From JAWXCM01 sp034408745 (lineage in GTDB: Bacteria; Acidobacteriota; Terriglobia; Bryobacterales; Bryobacteraceae), in the NCBI GenBank assembly GCA_034408745.1, contig JAWXCM010000221.1:1-19026 (forward strand): a stretch of 19,026 nucleotides of DNA, given 5' to 3'. The position numbers and the translations under genes are program-made. Positions 1 to 6,636 of this stretch are shown in pieces (position 1 is the first letter of the stretch; each line of letters opens with the position of its first letter). The notes under the pieces were generated by a model. The model did not search any database. It was given only the letters and a program-made list of their open reading frames with translations, and had not been told where the DNA came from.

Positions 1-39
1 CCCCGCGACAGCTATCCAGTTCGGTAACATTTCTATTTG

Positions 40-98
40 AGGCAACACGCCGGCAGTTTTAATTGTCGTTGGCCCGCAAATCTAATTGTCGCCAATCA
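40..98. mobile_element. Putative terminus of an IS21-like element (element extends off the left edge)
   Basis: Two near-identical copies of an 11-bp motif, TTTAATTGTCG (58-68) and TCTAATTGTCG (81-91), lie 23 bp apart. They sit directly beside the point where a HicB-like reading frame loses family resemblance (about 98-100). Several short direct repeats near the end, and an end reading ...CA on this strand (TG... on the other), are typical of IS21-family termini. The likely outer end is the CA at 97-98. No transposase is visible because the element would continue left of the window. The family assignment is inferred from the end structure alone. Confidence 0.35.
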
Positions 99-186
99 CG
101 GCCTGCGTGAAAATGCTTTCGGTCAAGCACTCGGCGCAGTAACGGCCGTCCGCCTCCTGCACGACTTCGAACACAAGTTCACTCAT
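82..186 (-). pseudogene. HicB-like antitoxin, truncated after about 29 residues
   Basis: Reading leftward from an ATG at 186-184, the frame begins MSELVFEVVQEADGRYCAEC and continues to ESIFTQ. This is the N-terminal beta strand region of short HicB-like proteins (often mislabelled 2-oxoisovalerate dehydrogenase), whose normal length is about 70 residues. After TQ (about position 103) the resemblance stops, and six foreign residues lead to a stop at 82-84. A Shine-Dalgarno-like GAAGGA touches the ATG. The break coincides with the putative IS end, so insertion probably removed the C-terminal half and any partner hicA downstream. The family call rests on recalled sequence patterns. Confidence 0.5.
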
Positions 187-196
187 TCCTTCTTCA

Positions 197-400
197 TCAT
201 AGCGGGGCGCGAGAGTCCCGTTCCACTGCCAGATGAGTCCTGACGAGTTGGCGCAACCAGTCGGTGAATTCACGGATTGCATGCTCGTACGACCGCCGAG
301 AACCTGGGGACGTCAAGCTGTTGAGGACTGCGGCTTTCGAGTGCTCCAGGTCAGCAACCGGACTATTGCTTTGCGCTGCGCTTGCATTTGGCTTTCCCAT
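197..400 (-). pseudogene. Tyrosine recombinase (phage-type integrase), N-terminal fragment
   Basis: From the ATG at 400-398 the frame encodes a 67-residue protein. Its residues 18-47 (LEHSKAAVLNSLTS, GSRRSYEHAIREFTDW) match the SAM-like core-binding domain at the N-terminus of tyrosine recombinases, which normally continue with a Tyr-Cys-Ser-Glu-Pro segment. Here the match ends abruptly after FTDW (about position 258) and the rest is unrelated sequence. The catalytic domain (Arg, His-x-x-Arg, Tyr) is absent, so the product cannot recombine DNA. The fragment lies directly upstream of the truncated HicB-like frame on the same strand and marks a past integration or rearrangement. Confidence 0.5.
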
Positions 401-492
401 GCTGCCATTCTCTGAACATCCGCACCGCCGCGCATTATCCTCATCTGAGAGCTTTGTGGCAACGATTGGGTTCGCGCCGGAACGACCAGGAT

Positions 493-1113
493 ATGCGAAA
501 AGGGTTTACGAGAAAACCGAAAGGGGACGAGCCCCAGACGCCAGGCAAGAACTACATAACGCCGGGCGGCTTGCAGCGCCTCAAAGATGAGCTGCGGTTT
601 CTGCTCACCAGGGAACGCCCGGCCGTGACGGTGGTGGTGGCGTGGGCTGCGAGCAACGGCGATCGCAGTGAAAACGCCGATTATCAGTACGGCAAGCGAC
701 GGCTGCGCCAGATCGACGGGCGGATTCGCTTTCTCATGAAGAGAATCGAAGCCGCGGAAGTGGTTGACCCGGAAACTCCGAGGACGGGGGAGGCGGCCAC
801 GACTGTATTCTTCGGAGCGACTGTGCGCTATGCCAATGCCGCGGGAACGGAGCGAGTGGTGAGTATTCTGGGCACCGACGAGGTCGATCTCAACCGCAAC
901 CACATTAGCTGGGTGTCCCCCCTGGGGCGCGCTTTGATGAAGTCGGAAGCGGGCGATCGCGTAGTTCTCGAAGCGCCGGGCGGTACAGCATACCTGACGG
1001 TGCTGGAAGTGTTTTACCAGCGCATATTGGTGGAAGCGTTCCATGAACCACCGGGAGCCGAGGCCTCGACGAATGGACTCCCTCGCCGTGCCAGTCCAGC
1101 TGACCAAGGTTAG
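493..1113 (+). CDS. greB: Transcript cleavage/elongation factor GreB
   Basis: This 206-residue protein belongs to the GreA/GreB family, which binds the secondary channel of RNA polymerase and stimulates cleavage of backtracked RNA. Residues 20-100 form the N-terminal coiled coil. Its tip segment NGDRSENADY (55-64) carries the acidic pair D57 and E60, equivalent to the catalytic tip of E. coli GreB. The C-terminal FKBP-like domain (about 102-180) follows. I chose the ATG at 493 because family similarity starts there (MRKGFTRKPK); the frame is open further upstream, but with unrelated sequence. The protein is longer than E. coli GreB (158 aa) by a basic N-terminal leader and a Pro/Ala-rich tail of about 30 residues. 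It stands alone, followed by about 290 bp without a gene. Confidence 0.92.
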   Translation: MRKGFTRKPKGDEPQTPGKNYITPGGLQRLKDELRFLLTRERPAVTVVVAWAASNGDRSENADYQYGKRRLRQIDGRIRFLMKRIEAAEVVDPETPRTGEAATTVFFGATVRYANAAGTERVVSILGTDEVDLNRNHISWVSPLGRALMKSEAGDRVVLEAPGGTAYLTVLEVFYQRILVEAFHEPPGAEASTNGLPRRASPADQG

Positions 1114-1407
1114 CGAAGCGGGACACGAACATTTCCGGCCCAGCGTAAGGCTGTTTGTTCCACTATTGTTCGAATCCGCGTCGGGAGCGCTCGCCGCATA
1201 ACGGCGCAGTGTATAGCGGCTGCTCCGAGCGTATCGGCGGCACTATTCGGTTGAGCCGGATTTGTACTGGGAAGTCAGCTTGCGATCGGTGTCTCGCCGT
1301 GCGATCGAAGCGCAGATCCGGCCGTCGGCGCACGTGGCTGCGGTCCGTAACGCCCTGGTCATCCAGGTCTGCAAGCCAGTGCCGTCCGCACGCGTTACAC
1401 TCGCAAT
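1114..1407. other. Gene-free stretch between greB and the ParD/ParE pair
   Basis: Frames here are short and show no recognisable family on either strand. No clear terminator follows greB. Immediately before the antitoxin ATG there is a TACACT box (1396-1401) only six bases upstream, compatible with a leaderless start, but no convincing -35 element accompanies it. I see nothing else I can support. Confidence 0.4.
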
Positions 1408-1641
1408 ATGGAAGTCCGGCTCACCCCTGAACTCGAAAACGAGCTCGCCAGCATCGCTGCCCGTTCCAGCCGTACCCCACAGCAAGTGGCTGCCGAGGTG
1501 CTCACCCGCGGTCTCCGTCACGAGCGGCGGTTTATCGAGTCTGTCGAACTGGGCATCGCCTCTGCTGATGCGGGGCGAGTAGTCCCTGACGAGAACGTCC
1601 TCGCCTGGCTGCAGGCCCAGGAGGCGCGTCAATCCTCCTGA
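1408..1641 (+). CDS. ParD-like ribbon-helix-helix antitoxin
   Basis: The 77-residue product starts MEVRLTPELENELASIAARS, the beta strand plus helix of a ribbon-helix-helix DNA-binding domain. The C-terminal half (DENVLAWLQAQEA) is the segment that in this family wraps the toxin. Its stop codon TGA (1639-1641) overlaps the ATG of the ParE-like gene by one base, the standard antitoxin-first arrangement with coupled translation. It should neutralise the toxin and repress its own promoter. There is no obvious Shine-Dalgarno ahead of the ATG, and the nearest promoter-like box is only six bases upstream. The TA role is well supported by order, size and fold pattern; the exact antitoxin subfamily is less certain. 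Confidence 0.85.
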   Translation: MEVRLTPELENELASIAARSSRTPQQVAAEVLTRGLRHERRFIESVELGIASADAGRVVPDENVLAWLQAQEARQSS

Positions 1642-1928
1642 TGAGGATCGAGTGGACCGCCGACGCGCTCGCGGACTTCGAGCACATCTCCACGTGGATC
1701 GAGAACGAGCGCACACTCGCACTCGCGAACCGCATATGTCGCAAGGTCTATGACGCGGTGCAGACGCTACGCCGGCAGCCTTCGCCTGGCAGGACCGGCC
1801 GCGTCGCTGGCACTCGCGAGCTTGTGGTTACAGGCACGCCCTGGATCGCGGTATACAGGGTCAGCTCGGATCTGATCCAGGTTCTGCGAATACTCCACGG
1901 TGCTCAGGACTGGCCCCCGTCCGCCTGA
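1641..1928 (+). CDS. ParE/RelE-family toxin
   Basis: This 95-residue protein has the pattern of the ParE/RelE toxin superfamily: N-terminal IEWTADALADFEHISTWI (two helices packing on the sheet), a central RRQPSPGRTGR loop, then TRELVVTGTPWIAVYRV and a C-terminal VLRILHGAQDWPP strand. The ending LHGAQDWP is highly typical of ParE members, many of which poison DNA gyrase; RelE members instead cut mRNA. The substrate cannot be decided here. Its ATG overlaps the antitoxin stop (TGATG). The full usual length and conserved C-terminus suggest the module is intact. The next locus starts within about 200 bp on the same strand and is also TA-related. Confidence 0.88.
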   Translation: MRIEWTADALADFEHISTWIENERTLALANRICRKVYDAVQTLRRQPSPGRTGRVAGTRELVVTGTPWIAVYRVSSDLIQVLRILHGAQDWPPSA

Positions 1929-2123
1929 TTGGTCCGTCAGTCGCTTTCATGGACCGGACGCCGGCAGCAGTCCGTTTCAGGATCAGTCCCTACAGGTCAT
2001 CATCGCGGCTGGGAACTGCCTGACAAAGGGAGTGCTGGCGTGCTTACCCTGCTGACCTGCGGCTGCAATTCATTCGCCAGCAGCCTGGTTCCTCGGCTCT
2101 CGGCTCTAGCTCTATCATCGGAC

Positions 2124-2684
2124 TTGACGAAAGCGCCAGTTCCAGAATCGCCCATAGCGTTCATCACGGATTGTGTGTCGGCCGGCCGGGTTCGTTGGAC
2201 GTATCATGTGTCAATGCGACTCCAGCAAAGCAATCTGAGTGCCGGTCTGCTCACGGCTGCGGTAGCATCATTCGAGGTGATAGAAAGCTACCCTGGCGAT
2301 AAGTACTTGCCCTCTTTTTTGATCAGAGGAGAATCTGACGGCGTTGTGTTCCATGCTCATGTAGCGACGGATCTGACCGACAACAACGTCCGGATCGTCA
2401 CAATGTATTTACCCCAACCAGACGAGTGGGACGTTAGCCTGCGACGCCAGGAGGCCGAAATTGTGAGCTGCCGAATTTGTGGTGGGGCCATGGAGTCCCA
2501 TGTCACGGACTTGCCGTTCAAGACGGGCGATTTCTCGGTCGTAATTTTGAAGGCGTTACCAGTTCTTCAATGCAGACAGTGTGGTAACACGGAGTTGGAG
2601 CACACGACGATGGTGCGCGTCGATAGTCTCCTTTCGGCAAGGGATCGATCTGCAGAACTCGAGGTTATTCGTTACGCTGCCTGA
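2124..2684 (+). CDS. Fused DUF4258-like toxin and YgiT/MqsA-type zinc-finger antitoxin
   Basis: One 186-residue frame holds two domains that are usually separate adjacent genes. Residues 8-110 resemble DUF4258 (RVRWTYHVSMRL, VIESYPGDKYLPSFLI, VRIVTMYLPQPDEWD), a compact fold of the RelE-like toxin type. Residues 114-186 form a YgiT-type zinc finger with two CxxC pairs (C116/C119 and C150/C153), like the N-terminal half of MqsA. The frame is open back to 1929. I prefer the TTG at 2124 because domain similarity begins just after it, but no strong ribosome site supports it, and GTG 2040 is an alternative. An internal GTG at 2463 with a perfect Shine-Dalgarno could make the zinc-finger part alone. 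It converges with the kinase gene, 34 bp away. Confidence 0.72.
   Translation: MTKAPVPESPIAFITDCVSAGRVRWTYHVSMRLQQSNLSAGLLTAAVASFEVIESYPGDKYLPSFLIRGESDGVVFHAHVATDLTDNNVRIVTMYLPQPDEWDVSLRRQEAEIVSCRICGGAMESHVTDLPFKTGDFSVVILKALPVLQCRQCGNTELEHTTMVRVDSLLSARDRSAELEVIRYAA
2449..2465 (+). promoter_or_regulatory. Internal ribosome binding site and in-frame GTG start for the antitoxin domain
   Basis: AGGAGG (2449-2454) is a perfect Shine-Dalgarno, followed by eight bases and then GTG (2463-2465), in frame with the upstream DUF4258-like domain. Initiation here would give a 73-residue protein, MSCRICGGAMES..., the normal size and N-terminus of free-standing YgiT-type antitoxins. The position at the domain boundary argues that this is the ancestral start of the antitoxin gene. 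Confidence 0.65.
2463..2684 (+). CDS. YgiT-type zinc-finger antitoxin, nested in-frame product
   Basis: This is the C-terminal part of the fused gene, treated as a separate translation product from GTG 2463. Its 73 residues carry both CxxC zinc-binding pairs (residues 3/6 and 37/40 of this product), a short beta-rich core ending in LPVLQCRQCGN, and a C-terminal helix. Proteins of this type normally lie directly downstream of a small toxin (MqsR, RelE/HigB or DUF4258 type). If made in excess over the fusion, it could supply free antitoxin in the usual molar surplus. The domain identity is clear; separate synthesis is inference from the ribosome binding site. Confidence 0.55.
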   Translation: MSCRICGGAMESHVTDLPFKTGDFSVVILKALPVLQCRQCGNTELEHTTMVRVDSLLSARDRSAELEVIRYAA

Positions 2685-2718
2685 CGGACACGATTTGTAA
2701 CAGGAAGTCCGCCAGGCG

Positions 2719-5265
2719 TCATTTTTTCCGCGGGGGCGGCGGAGGAGGCAACGTCGGCACGGTTTGTTCGAACAGCAGCGTCACTTCACGCGACTCTTCC
2801 CTTTTGCGGCGAACGTCGTCTTCAACCTGCTGCTCGACTGCTTTCATGCGCGGGTTCTCCCTGATGAGAGCCAACATCGGATCGCTTTGTAAGTACCTGC
2901 GTTCCCGCCAACCCGCATCATATGCGCGCTGCATCCAGCTGGCGGCTTCGTTGCCATCGCCGCGAAGGGCATGGATGGCGGCCAGTTCTATCGGCAGACC
3001 CGATGCCTGAATACCGGAGCGCCAATGCTCCATTGCCACGCGTTCCGCATCGGCCAGGAGTTTCTCCGCCGCGGCCTTGTCTCCTCGCCTGAGGCTGAAC
3101 CAGGCCAGGCGGGCGCGGGGCGACTCCGGCCACAGCATGTATTGCATGTAACTCGGATCCAGAGCGCCGCCGGAGGATTTCAGCAGCAGTTGCTCGGCAT
3201 CCGGAGCGTCGCAGGCCATCGCCAGGTCGGCCACCAGTGACTCGACTTCGATGTTGCCTTTGTGCACCTCAGCCAGTTTGCGCGCTGGCGCAAGAGAGTT
3301 GCGAAGATCACCGCCCATGATTTGAAGAATGATTTCTGCGATTCCCACACGGTATGCCATGGGGAAGCGATCGCGCCAAAGGCGAACCCATCGCGTGGAT
3401 TGTTCGTGGGATCCGATGAACTGTAACGGGAGAAAAGTGTGAAAATACGACTCGGTGAAGTGCGGATTCAGCTCGAGGGATCGTCGCGCCAGCCTGAGCG
3501 AGCCCTCGAAATCGGCGAGCTGGGCTGCGACGACTGAAAAATTGTTCAGAGCTGTCAAATTGTTGGGATCGAGTTCAATTGCACGTTTGAATGCGGCGCG
3601 GGACTTCGTTACCGCGCCATTGCCCGCATACGCGTTTGCGAGTGACTGGTGGGCCGGGGCGGAATCAGGATCGACAGCCAGAGCCTTCTGCGCCCAGTCG
3701 AGCGCCTCCGCTTTGTCCCGAGGGTCCCCGCGGAGGTGCAGGAGATAGCTGATATCAGCCATGGCGTCGGAAAATCGAGGATCCAGTTCGACGGCCTGTT
3801 TCAGCAGACTCAGCGTACGGGCGAGCGCGTCACGTTGTCCGGACGAGCGGCCCTTCTTCGCCTGCAGGTACAGGTCGTAAGCCTCTTCGTTCGTGGTAGG
3901 ACGGCGCTCCAGACGGCGACGTTCATCGGCGGTAACGGGAGCATCCGCAGCGCCGGCAACATCAAGCGCCACCTGCCCTCGCAGGACAGGGAGTTCTCCT
4001 GACGCGCGGTCGTACTGGCGGGACCATACCGTTTTCAGCGTCCGCGCATCTCTCAGTTGAAGCTTGAGCCGAAGTTGCCCCTTGGCCGCAAGCACTTCGC
4101 CATCCAGGATCACGTCGGCATTCAGTGCGGAGCGAATACTTGCGGTATCCGCTTCGGAGTAGCGGTCCACAGCGGAACGCGCCGGCAGGCGGACTGACGA
4201 AATGAGAGAAACGCGGGACCGGACTTCGTCGGTTATGCCCCCCGTGTAGTAAACGTACCGTGGATCATCGGAGAGATTCCGGAACGAGCGTATGGCTATC
4301 ACACGAGGCCTGGAGGGAAGGACGGTGTTACGCACTTTCCACAGCCCGGCGGCCAGGATGCACACGGCCAGTGTGGCGATGATCGTTTTCGCGAGCACAC
4401 CGTTCCACAACGCTGGCCAACGCACCGCCGAAGCAGGCTGCTGGACCGCCTTCAGTGCGCGGGCAAGTTCGCGCGTACTGTCGTAACGCTGCGCCGGATC
4501 CTTTGCGAGACAGCGGTTCACAATGGACGACAAGGGCCCGGACCGCGTATCCAGCCGCGGTGTCGTCTCAAGAATGGCGGCGATGGTTTGCGGACCCGTT
4601 TCGCGCTGGAAGGGATTCTGCCCTTTCAGCAACTCGTAGAGAATAGTACCGAAGGCGAACTGGTCCGCGCGGTGATCACTGCTGCGGCCCAGCAGTTGTT
4701 CGGGCGCCATGTAACTCAGCGTTCCCGTGACGGTACCATCGGCGTTTGTCAGCGAAGCAGTCTGCTCGCTCGCCGCGGGCAAGATACGCGCCAGACCAAA
4801 GTCGAGGATCTTCGGCACACCCTCCGCAGTAATCATGATGTTCTCAGGCTTGAGGTCGCGGTGGAGGATGCCGGCATCGTGAGCTTTCGCGAGAGCGTCA
4901 GCGAGGGGTACCGCAATATCAATCGACTGAGCGGGCGGGAGTGGTCCATCGGCGACGACCTTCCGCAGCGTACGCCCCTCCACGAACTCCATGGCAATCC
5001 AGGGAGTCTCGCCTTCGACGCCCGCATCATAGATGGTTACGATGTTGGGGTGGTTGAATGCGGCGGCGGCTTGGGATTCCACTTCGAACCGCATCCGTCG
5101 AGAGGGTTCGTCCACAAACCGCGCGGGCAGGATTTTGATGGCTACCGTGCGGCGGAGCTTTAAGTCGGTGGCCCGGTAAACCTCGCCCATGCCGCCTGCT
5201 CCGATTTTGCTTTCGAGATGAAAACGGCCGAAGTCGCCGCAAATGGGAGCGGACTGGCTGCTCAT
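2719..5265 (-). CDS. Membrane-anchored Ser/Thr protein kinase with TolB-like and TPR C-terminal region
   Basis: The 848-residue product has an N-terminal eukaryote-like kinase domain (about 14-275): glycine loop GAGGMGEVY (22-30), VAIK lysine K44, HRDLKPEN with catalytic D137, DFG (155-157) and APE (187-189). One transmembrane helix (about 291-309) follows. The outer part has a TolB-N/FlgO-like domain (about 318-440, starting RPRVIAIRSFRNLSDDPRYV) and a TPR array (about 455-600) with typical A-x-x-P turns such as AVELDPRF and AIELDPNN. The tail is proline-rich (PPPPPPRKK). I start at ATG 5265, preceded by CAGG five bases upstream; an in-frame TTG at 5292 is less likely. All catalytic residues are present, so it should be active. 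Such kinases are abundant in Acidobacteria; the substrate is unknown, and no cognate phosphatase is adjacent. Confidence 0.95.
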   Translation of the reverse strand: MSSQSAPICGDFGRFHLESKIGAGGMGEVYRATDLKLRRTVAIKILPARFVDEPSRRMRFEVESQAAAAFNHPNIVTIYDAGVEGETPWIAMEFVEGRTLRKVVADGPLPPAQSIDIAVPLADALAKAHDAGILHRDLKPENIMITAEGVPKILDFGLARILPAASEQTASLTNADGTVTGTLSYMAPEQLLGRSSDHRADQFAFGTILYELLKGQNPFQRETGPQTIAAILETTPRLDTRSGPLSSIVNRCLAKDPAQRYDSTRELARALKAVQQPASAVRWPALWNGVLAKTIIATLAVCILAAGLWKVRNTVLPSRPRVIAIRSFRNLSDDPRYVYYTGGITDEVRSRVSLISSVRLPARSAVDRYSEADTASIRSALNADVILDGEVLAAKGQLRLKLQLRDARTLKTVWSRQYDRASGELPVLRGQVALDVAGAADAPVTADERRRLERRPTTNEEAYDLYLQAKKGRSSGQRDALARTLSLLKQAVELDPRFSDAMADISYLLHLRGDPRDKAEALDWAQKALAVDPDSAPAHQSLANAYAGNGAVTKSRAAFKRAIELDPNNLTALNNFSVVAAQLADFEGSLRLARRSLELNPHFTESYFHTFLPLQFIGSHEQSTRWVRLWRDRFPMAYRVGIAEIILQIMGGDLRNSLAPARKLAEVHKGNIEVESLVADLAMACDAPDAEQLLLKSSGGALDPSYMQYMLWPESPRARLAWFSLRRGDKAAAEKLLADAERVAMEHWRSGIQASGLPIELAAIHALRGDGNEAASWMQRAYDAGWRERRYLQSDPMLALIRENPRMKAVEQQVEDDVRRKREESREVTLLFEQTVPTLPPPPPPRKK

Positions 5266-5514
5266 GGGTACCTGATATAGTACACCGCGCAAGGGTAACT
5301 TCGGAGACGCTCGGATCAGTGCTTTGTTCCGGAGGTTGCGAGGGAGACGGCATAGTTGAGTTGCGGCGAGTGTCTGCGTCCGATCAGGAGCGCATGGGAA
5401 AAGTGCTGCATTTGATCGCGCGGCTTTTTATGCGGTGGAGGATGCGCCAAAGATTGCAGGCGATCTGTAGTTCGACCGCGGTGCCACGAAGAGGGCCAGG
5501 CGCGACGTCCCATC

Positions 5515-5660
5515 CGCCGGGGCAACTTAAACCCTTTTTCGGCGGCGACGAACGTTGGCAAGACTGCGGCTGTGTTGATGAGCTTCGTGGCGACTTGCAA
5601 CGCTGCCACGTCGAGCCGTTCGCGTGGTTCCGGGATGTGCTCTCGCGTATCATCGTGATT
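5515..5660 (+). pseudogene. IS66-family transposase C-terminal relic, two frameshifts
   Basis: Three consecutive pieces in shifted plus-strand frames reconstruct the C-terminal end of an IS66 transposase. They are PFFGGDE (about 5531-5551), then VGKTAAVLMSFVATC (about 5555-5599), then RCHVEPFAWFRDVLSRI (about 5601-5651). IS66 transposases carry this order (FFGGDxGGKTAAVL, SFxATC, VEPFAxxRDVLxRI) just before their end. The upstream catalytic DDE region is not recognisable here, so this is a heavily eroded fragment. No terminal inverted repeats of the element could be identified. Confidence 0.6.
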
Positions 5661-5668
5661 GCGCGTTG

Positions 5669-5716
5669 GATCTCCTCACGTGCCTTGGTGAACCTCCCCA
5701 TTTTCGTGAGGAGGTC
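5669..5716. repeat. 12-bp inverted repeat with 24-nt loop
   Basis: GATCTCCTCACG (5669-5680) and CGTGAGGAGGTC (5705-5716) pair over 12 bp with one G-T wobble. The repeat lies just beyond the IS66 relic. No T-run follows, so an intrinsic terminator is unlikely. It may be debris of a mobile-element end, but this is not established. Confidence 0.4.
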
Positions 5717-5840
5717 TCCGCGAACACTATGAAGCAGATGATAGCCGGCCAGCGCAGAGTCAGGGCAGCGAGCGTGGCTATGGCATCGAGTCCATCAAGC
5801 CCAGCGGCCGGGCCTTGGGCCATACCTACAGCCACTGCTC

Positions 5841-5988
5841 GATCGCCATTCCCCTCGTCGGAACCTGTTACTGCTGCCGGGTCCTCGAAGCTCCAGTGCA
5901 CGCGCTCGGTTCCCGCAGGAAATACCGGGCACACATCCCGCGCATCGTCACAAACGGTGACGACAGAGTCGAAGTTTTGGCTGGCAAA
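5841..5988 (-). pseudogene. arsC: Thioredoxin-type arsenate reductase (ArsC) relic
   Basis: Read leftward from 5988, the frame gives FASQNFDSVVTVCDDARDVC, then PVFPAGTERVHWSFEDPAAV and TGSDE. This matches the middle and C-terminal part of thioredoxin-coupled arsenate reductases of the low-molecular-weight phosphatase fold, including the resolving cysteine pair in VCDDARDVC and the HWSFEDPA segment. The N-terminal P-loop (C-x5-R) is missing, a TAG lies just upstream (SDC-stop-FASQ), and the C-terminal helix is lost after a frame change near 5850. It cannot be functional. No arsR, arsB or acr3 gene is recognisable nearby. Confidence 0.65.
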
Positions 5989-6250
5989 CTAGCAGTCTGA
6001 CCGGCGGTCCAGAAGCCGGTGGCGCCTGGCGGCACACGGCTGTCGGCAGCATACTGCAAGTTGTTCGAGCGGGTGGCAACGCGAGTGCTGCCAGATCAGT
6101 CTCCGCAAACCGACCAGGGTTCGTCAACGCCCTCGTGTTTCGTTTCAGCTCCCCTACCAGCCGCAACAGCACGATTCTTCGGTCCGGCCAGGCCGGATCT
6201 TGCGGTCCGGCTGCGGACGAGGGCGCCTGCCGCACTTGCCACATGGAAAG
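5989..6250. other. Gene-free spacer upstream of the PadR operon
   Basis: I find no reading frame with family resemblance on either strand here. A CRTCH pentad appears at about 6226-6242 in one plus frame but without a cytochrome context. The sequence is GC-rich up to about 6245 and then turns into the AT-richer promoter of the PadR gene. Confidence 0.4.
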
Positions 6251-6252
6251 GC

Positions 6253-6280
6253 TTGACACTATATCCGTAACGGATATAGT
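6253..6280 (+). promoter_or_regulatory. padR promoter with -35 and -10 boxes embracing a perfect palindromic operator
   Basis: TTGACA (6253-6258) and TATAGT (6275-6280) are separated by 16 bp, a strong sigma-70-type promoter. A perfect inverted repeat, ACTATATCCG (6258-6267) and CGGATATAGT (6271-6280) around TAA, fills the spacer and the -10 box. Bound regulator would therefore occlude RNA polymerase. The start codon is only eight bases beyond the -10 box, so the mRNA is probably leaderless or nearly so. Autorepression by the PadR protein is the natural reading. Confidence 0.82.
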
Positions 6281-6288
6281 ATCGAGGC

Positions 6289-6636
6289 ATGGCGAAGAAG
6301 GACACGGCGCGGGCTCCGCTGACTCCCGCAGTGCTGCACATCCTGCTGGCGCTGTCGACGGGGGAGCGGCACGGGTACGGAATCATGAAGCAGGTGGAGG
6401 CGGACTCGCAGGGCAAGGTGAAGATGGGCCCGGGGACGCTGTATGGCTCGATGAGGCGGATGATGGAGGCGGGGCTGATCCGGGAAAGCGAAAAGCGGGT
6501 CGATCCGGAGATGGACGACGAGCGGCGGATTTATTACGAGCTCACCGGCGCGGGGCGGGCGGCGCTGGAAGCGGAGCTGAACCGGTATCGCGGTGTGGTG
6601 GCGGTGGCGGAAGGACGCCTGGCGTATGGCCACTGA
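6289..6636 (+). CDS. PadR-family transcriptional regulator
   Basis: This 115-residue protein is a short PadR repressor with a winged helix: LTPAVLHILLALSTGERHGYGIMKQV (11-36, helices 1-2), then GPGTLYGSMRRMMEAGLIRES (the recognition helix with the typical GTLYxxLxRLxxxGLI pattern), a wing with DDERRIYYELT, and a C-terminal dimerisation helix. It likely represses its own promoter through the perfect palindrome directly upstream, and senses an unknown ligand. It overlaps the following membrane-protein gene by 11 bases, so both are one transcription and translation unit. PadR genes next to membrane permeases or related small membrane proteins are a recurring acidobacterial arrangement. Confidence 0.92.
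   Translation: MAKKDTARAPLTPAVLHILLALSTGERHGYGIMKQVEADSQGKVKMGPGTLYGSMRRMMEAGLIRESEKRVDPEMDDERRIYYELTGAGRAALEAELNRYRGVVAVAEGRLAYGH

Noticed and set aside
313..1107. 264-residue minus-strand open frame opposite greB
   Set aside because: It lies antisense to a clear greB gene, is rich in Arg/His/Ser in an unpatterned way, and shows no family motif.
1929..2123. N-terminal extension of the DUF4258/zinc-finger frame from TTG 1929
   Set aside because: The extra 65 residues are Ser/Arg/Leu-rich without domain similarity, and the TTG directly abuts the ParE-like stop without a ribosome site; TTG 2124 fits the domain start better.
2685..2711. CGGAC ... GTCCG inverted repeat between the zinc-finger gene and the kinase gene
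   Set aside because: Only five base pairs with a 17-base loop and no T-run; not enough to call a terminator.
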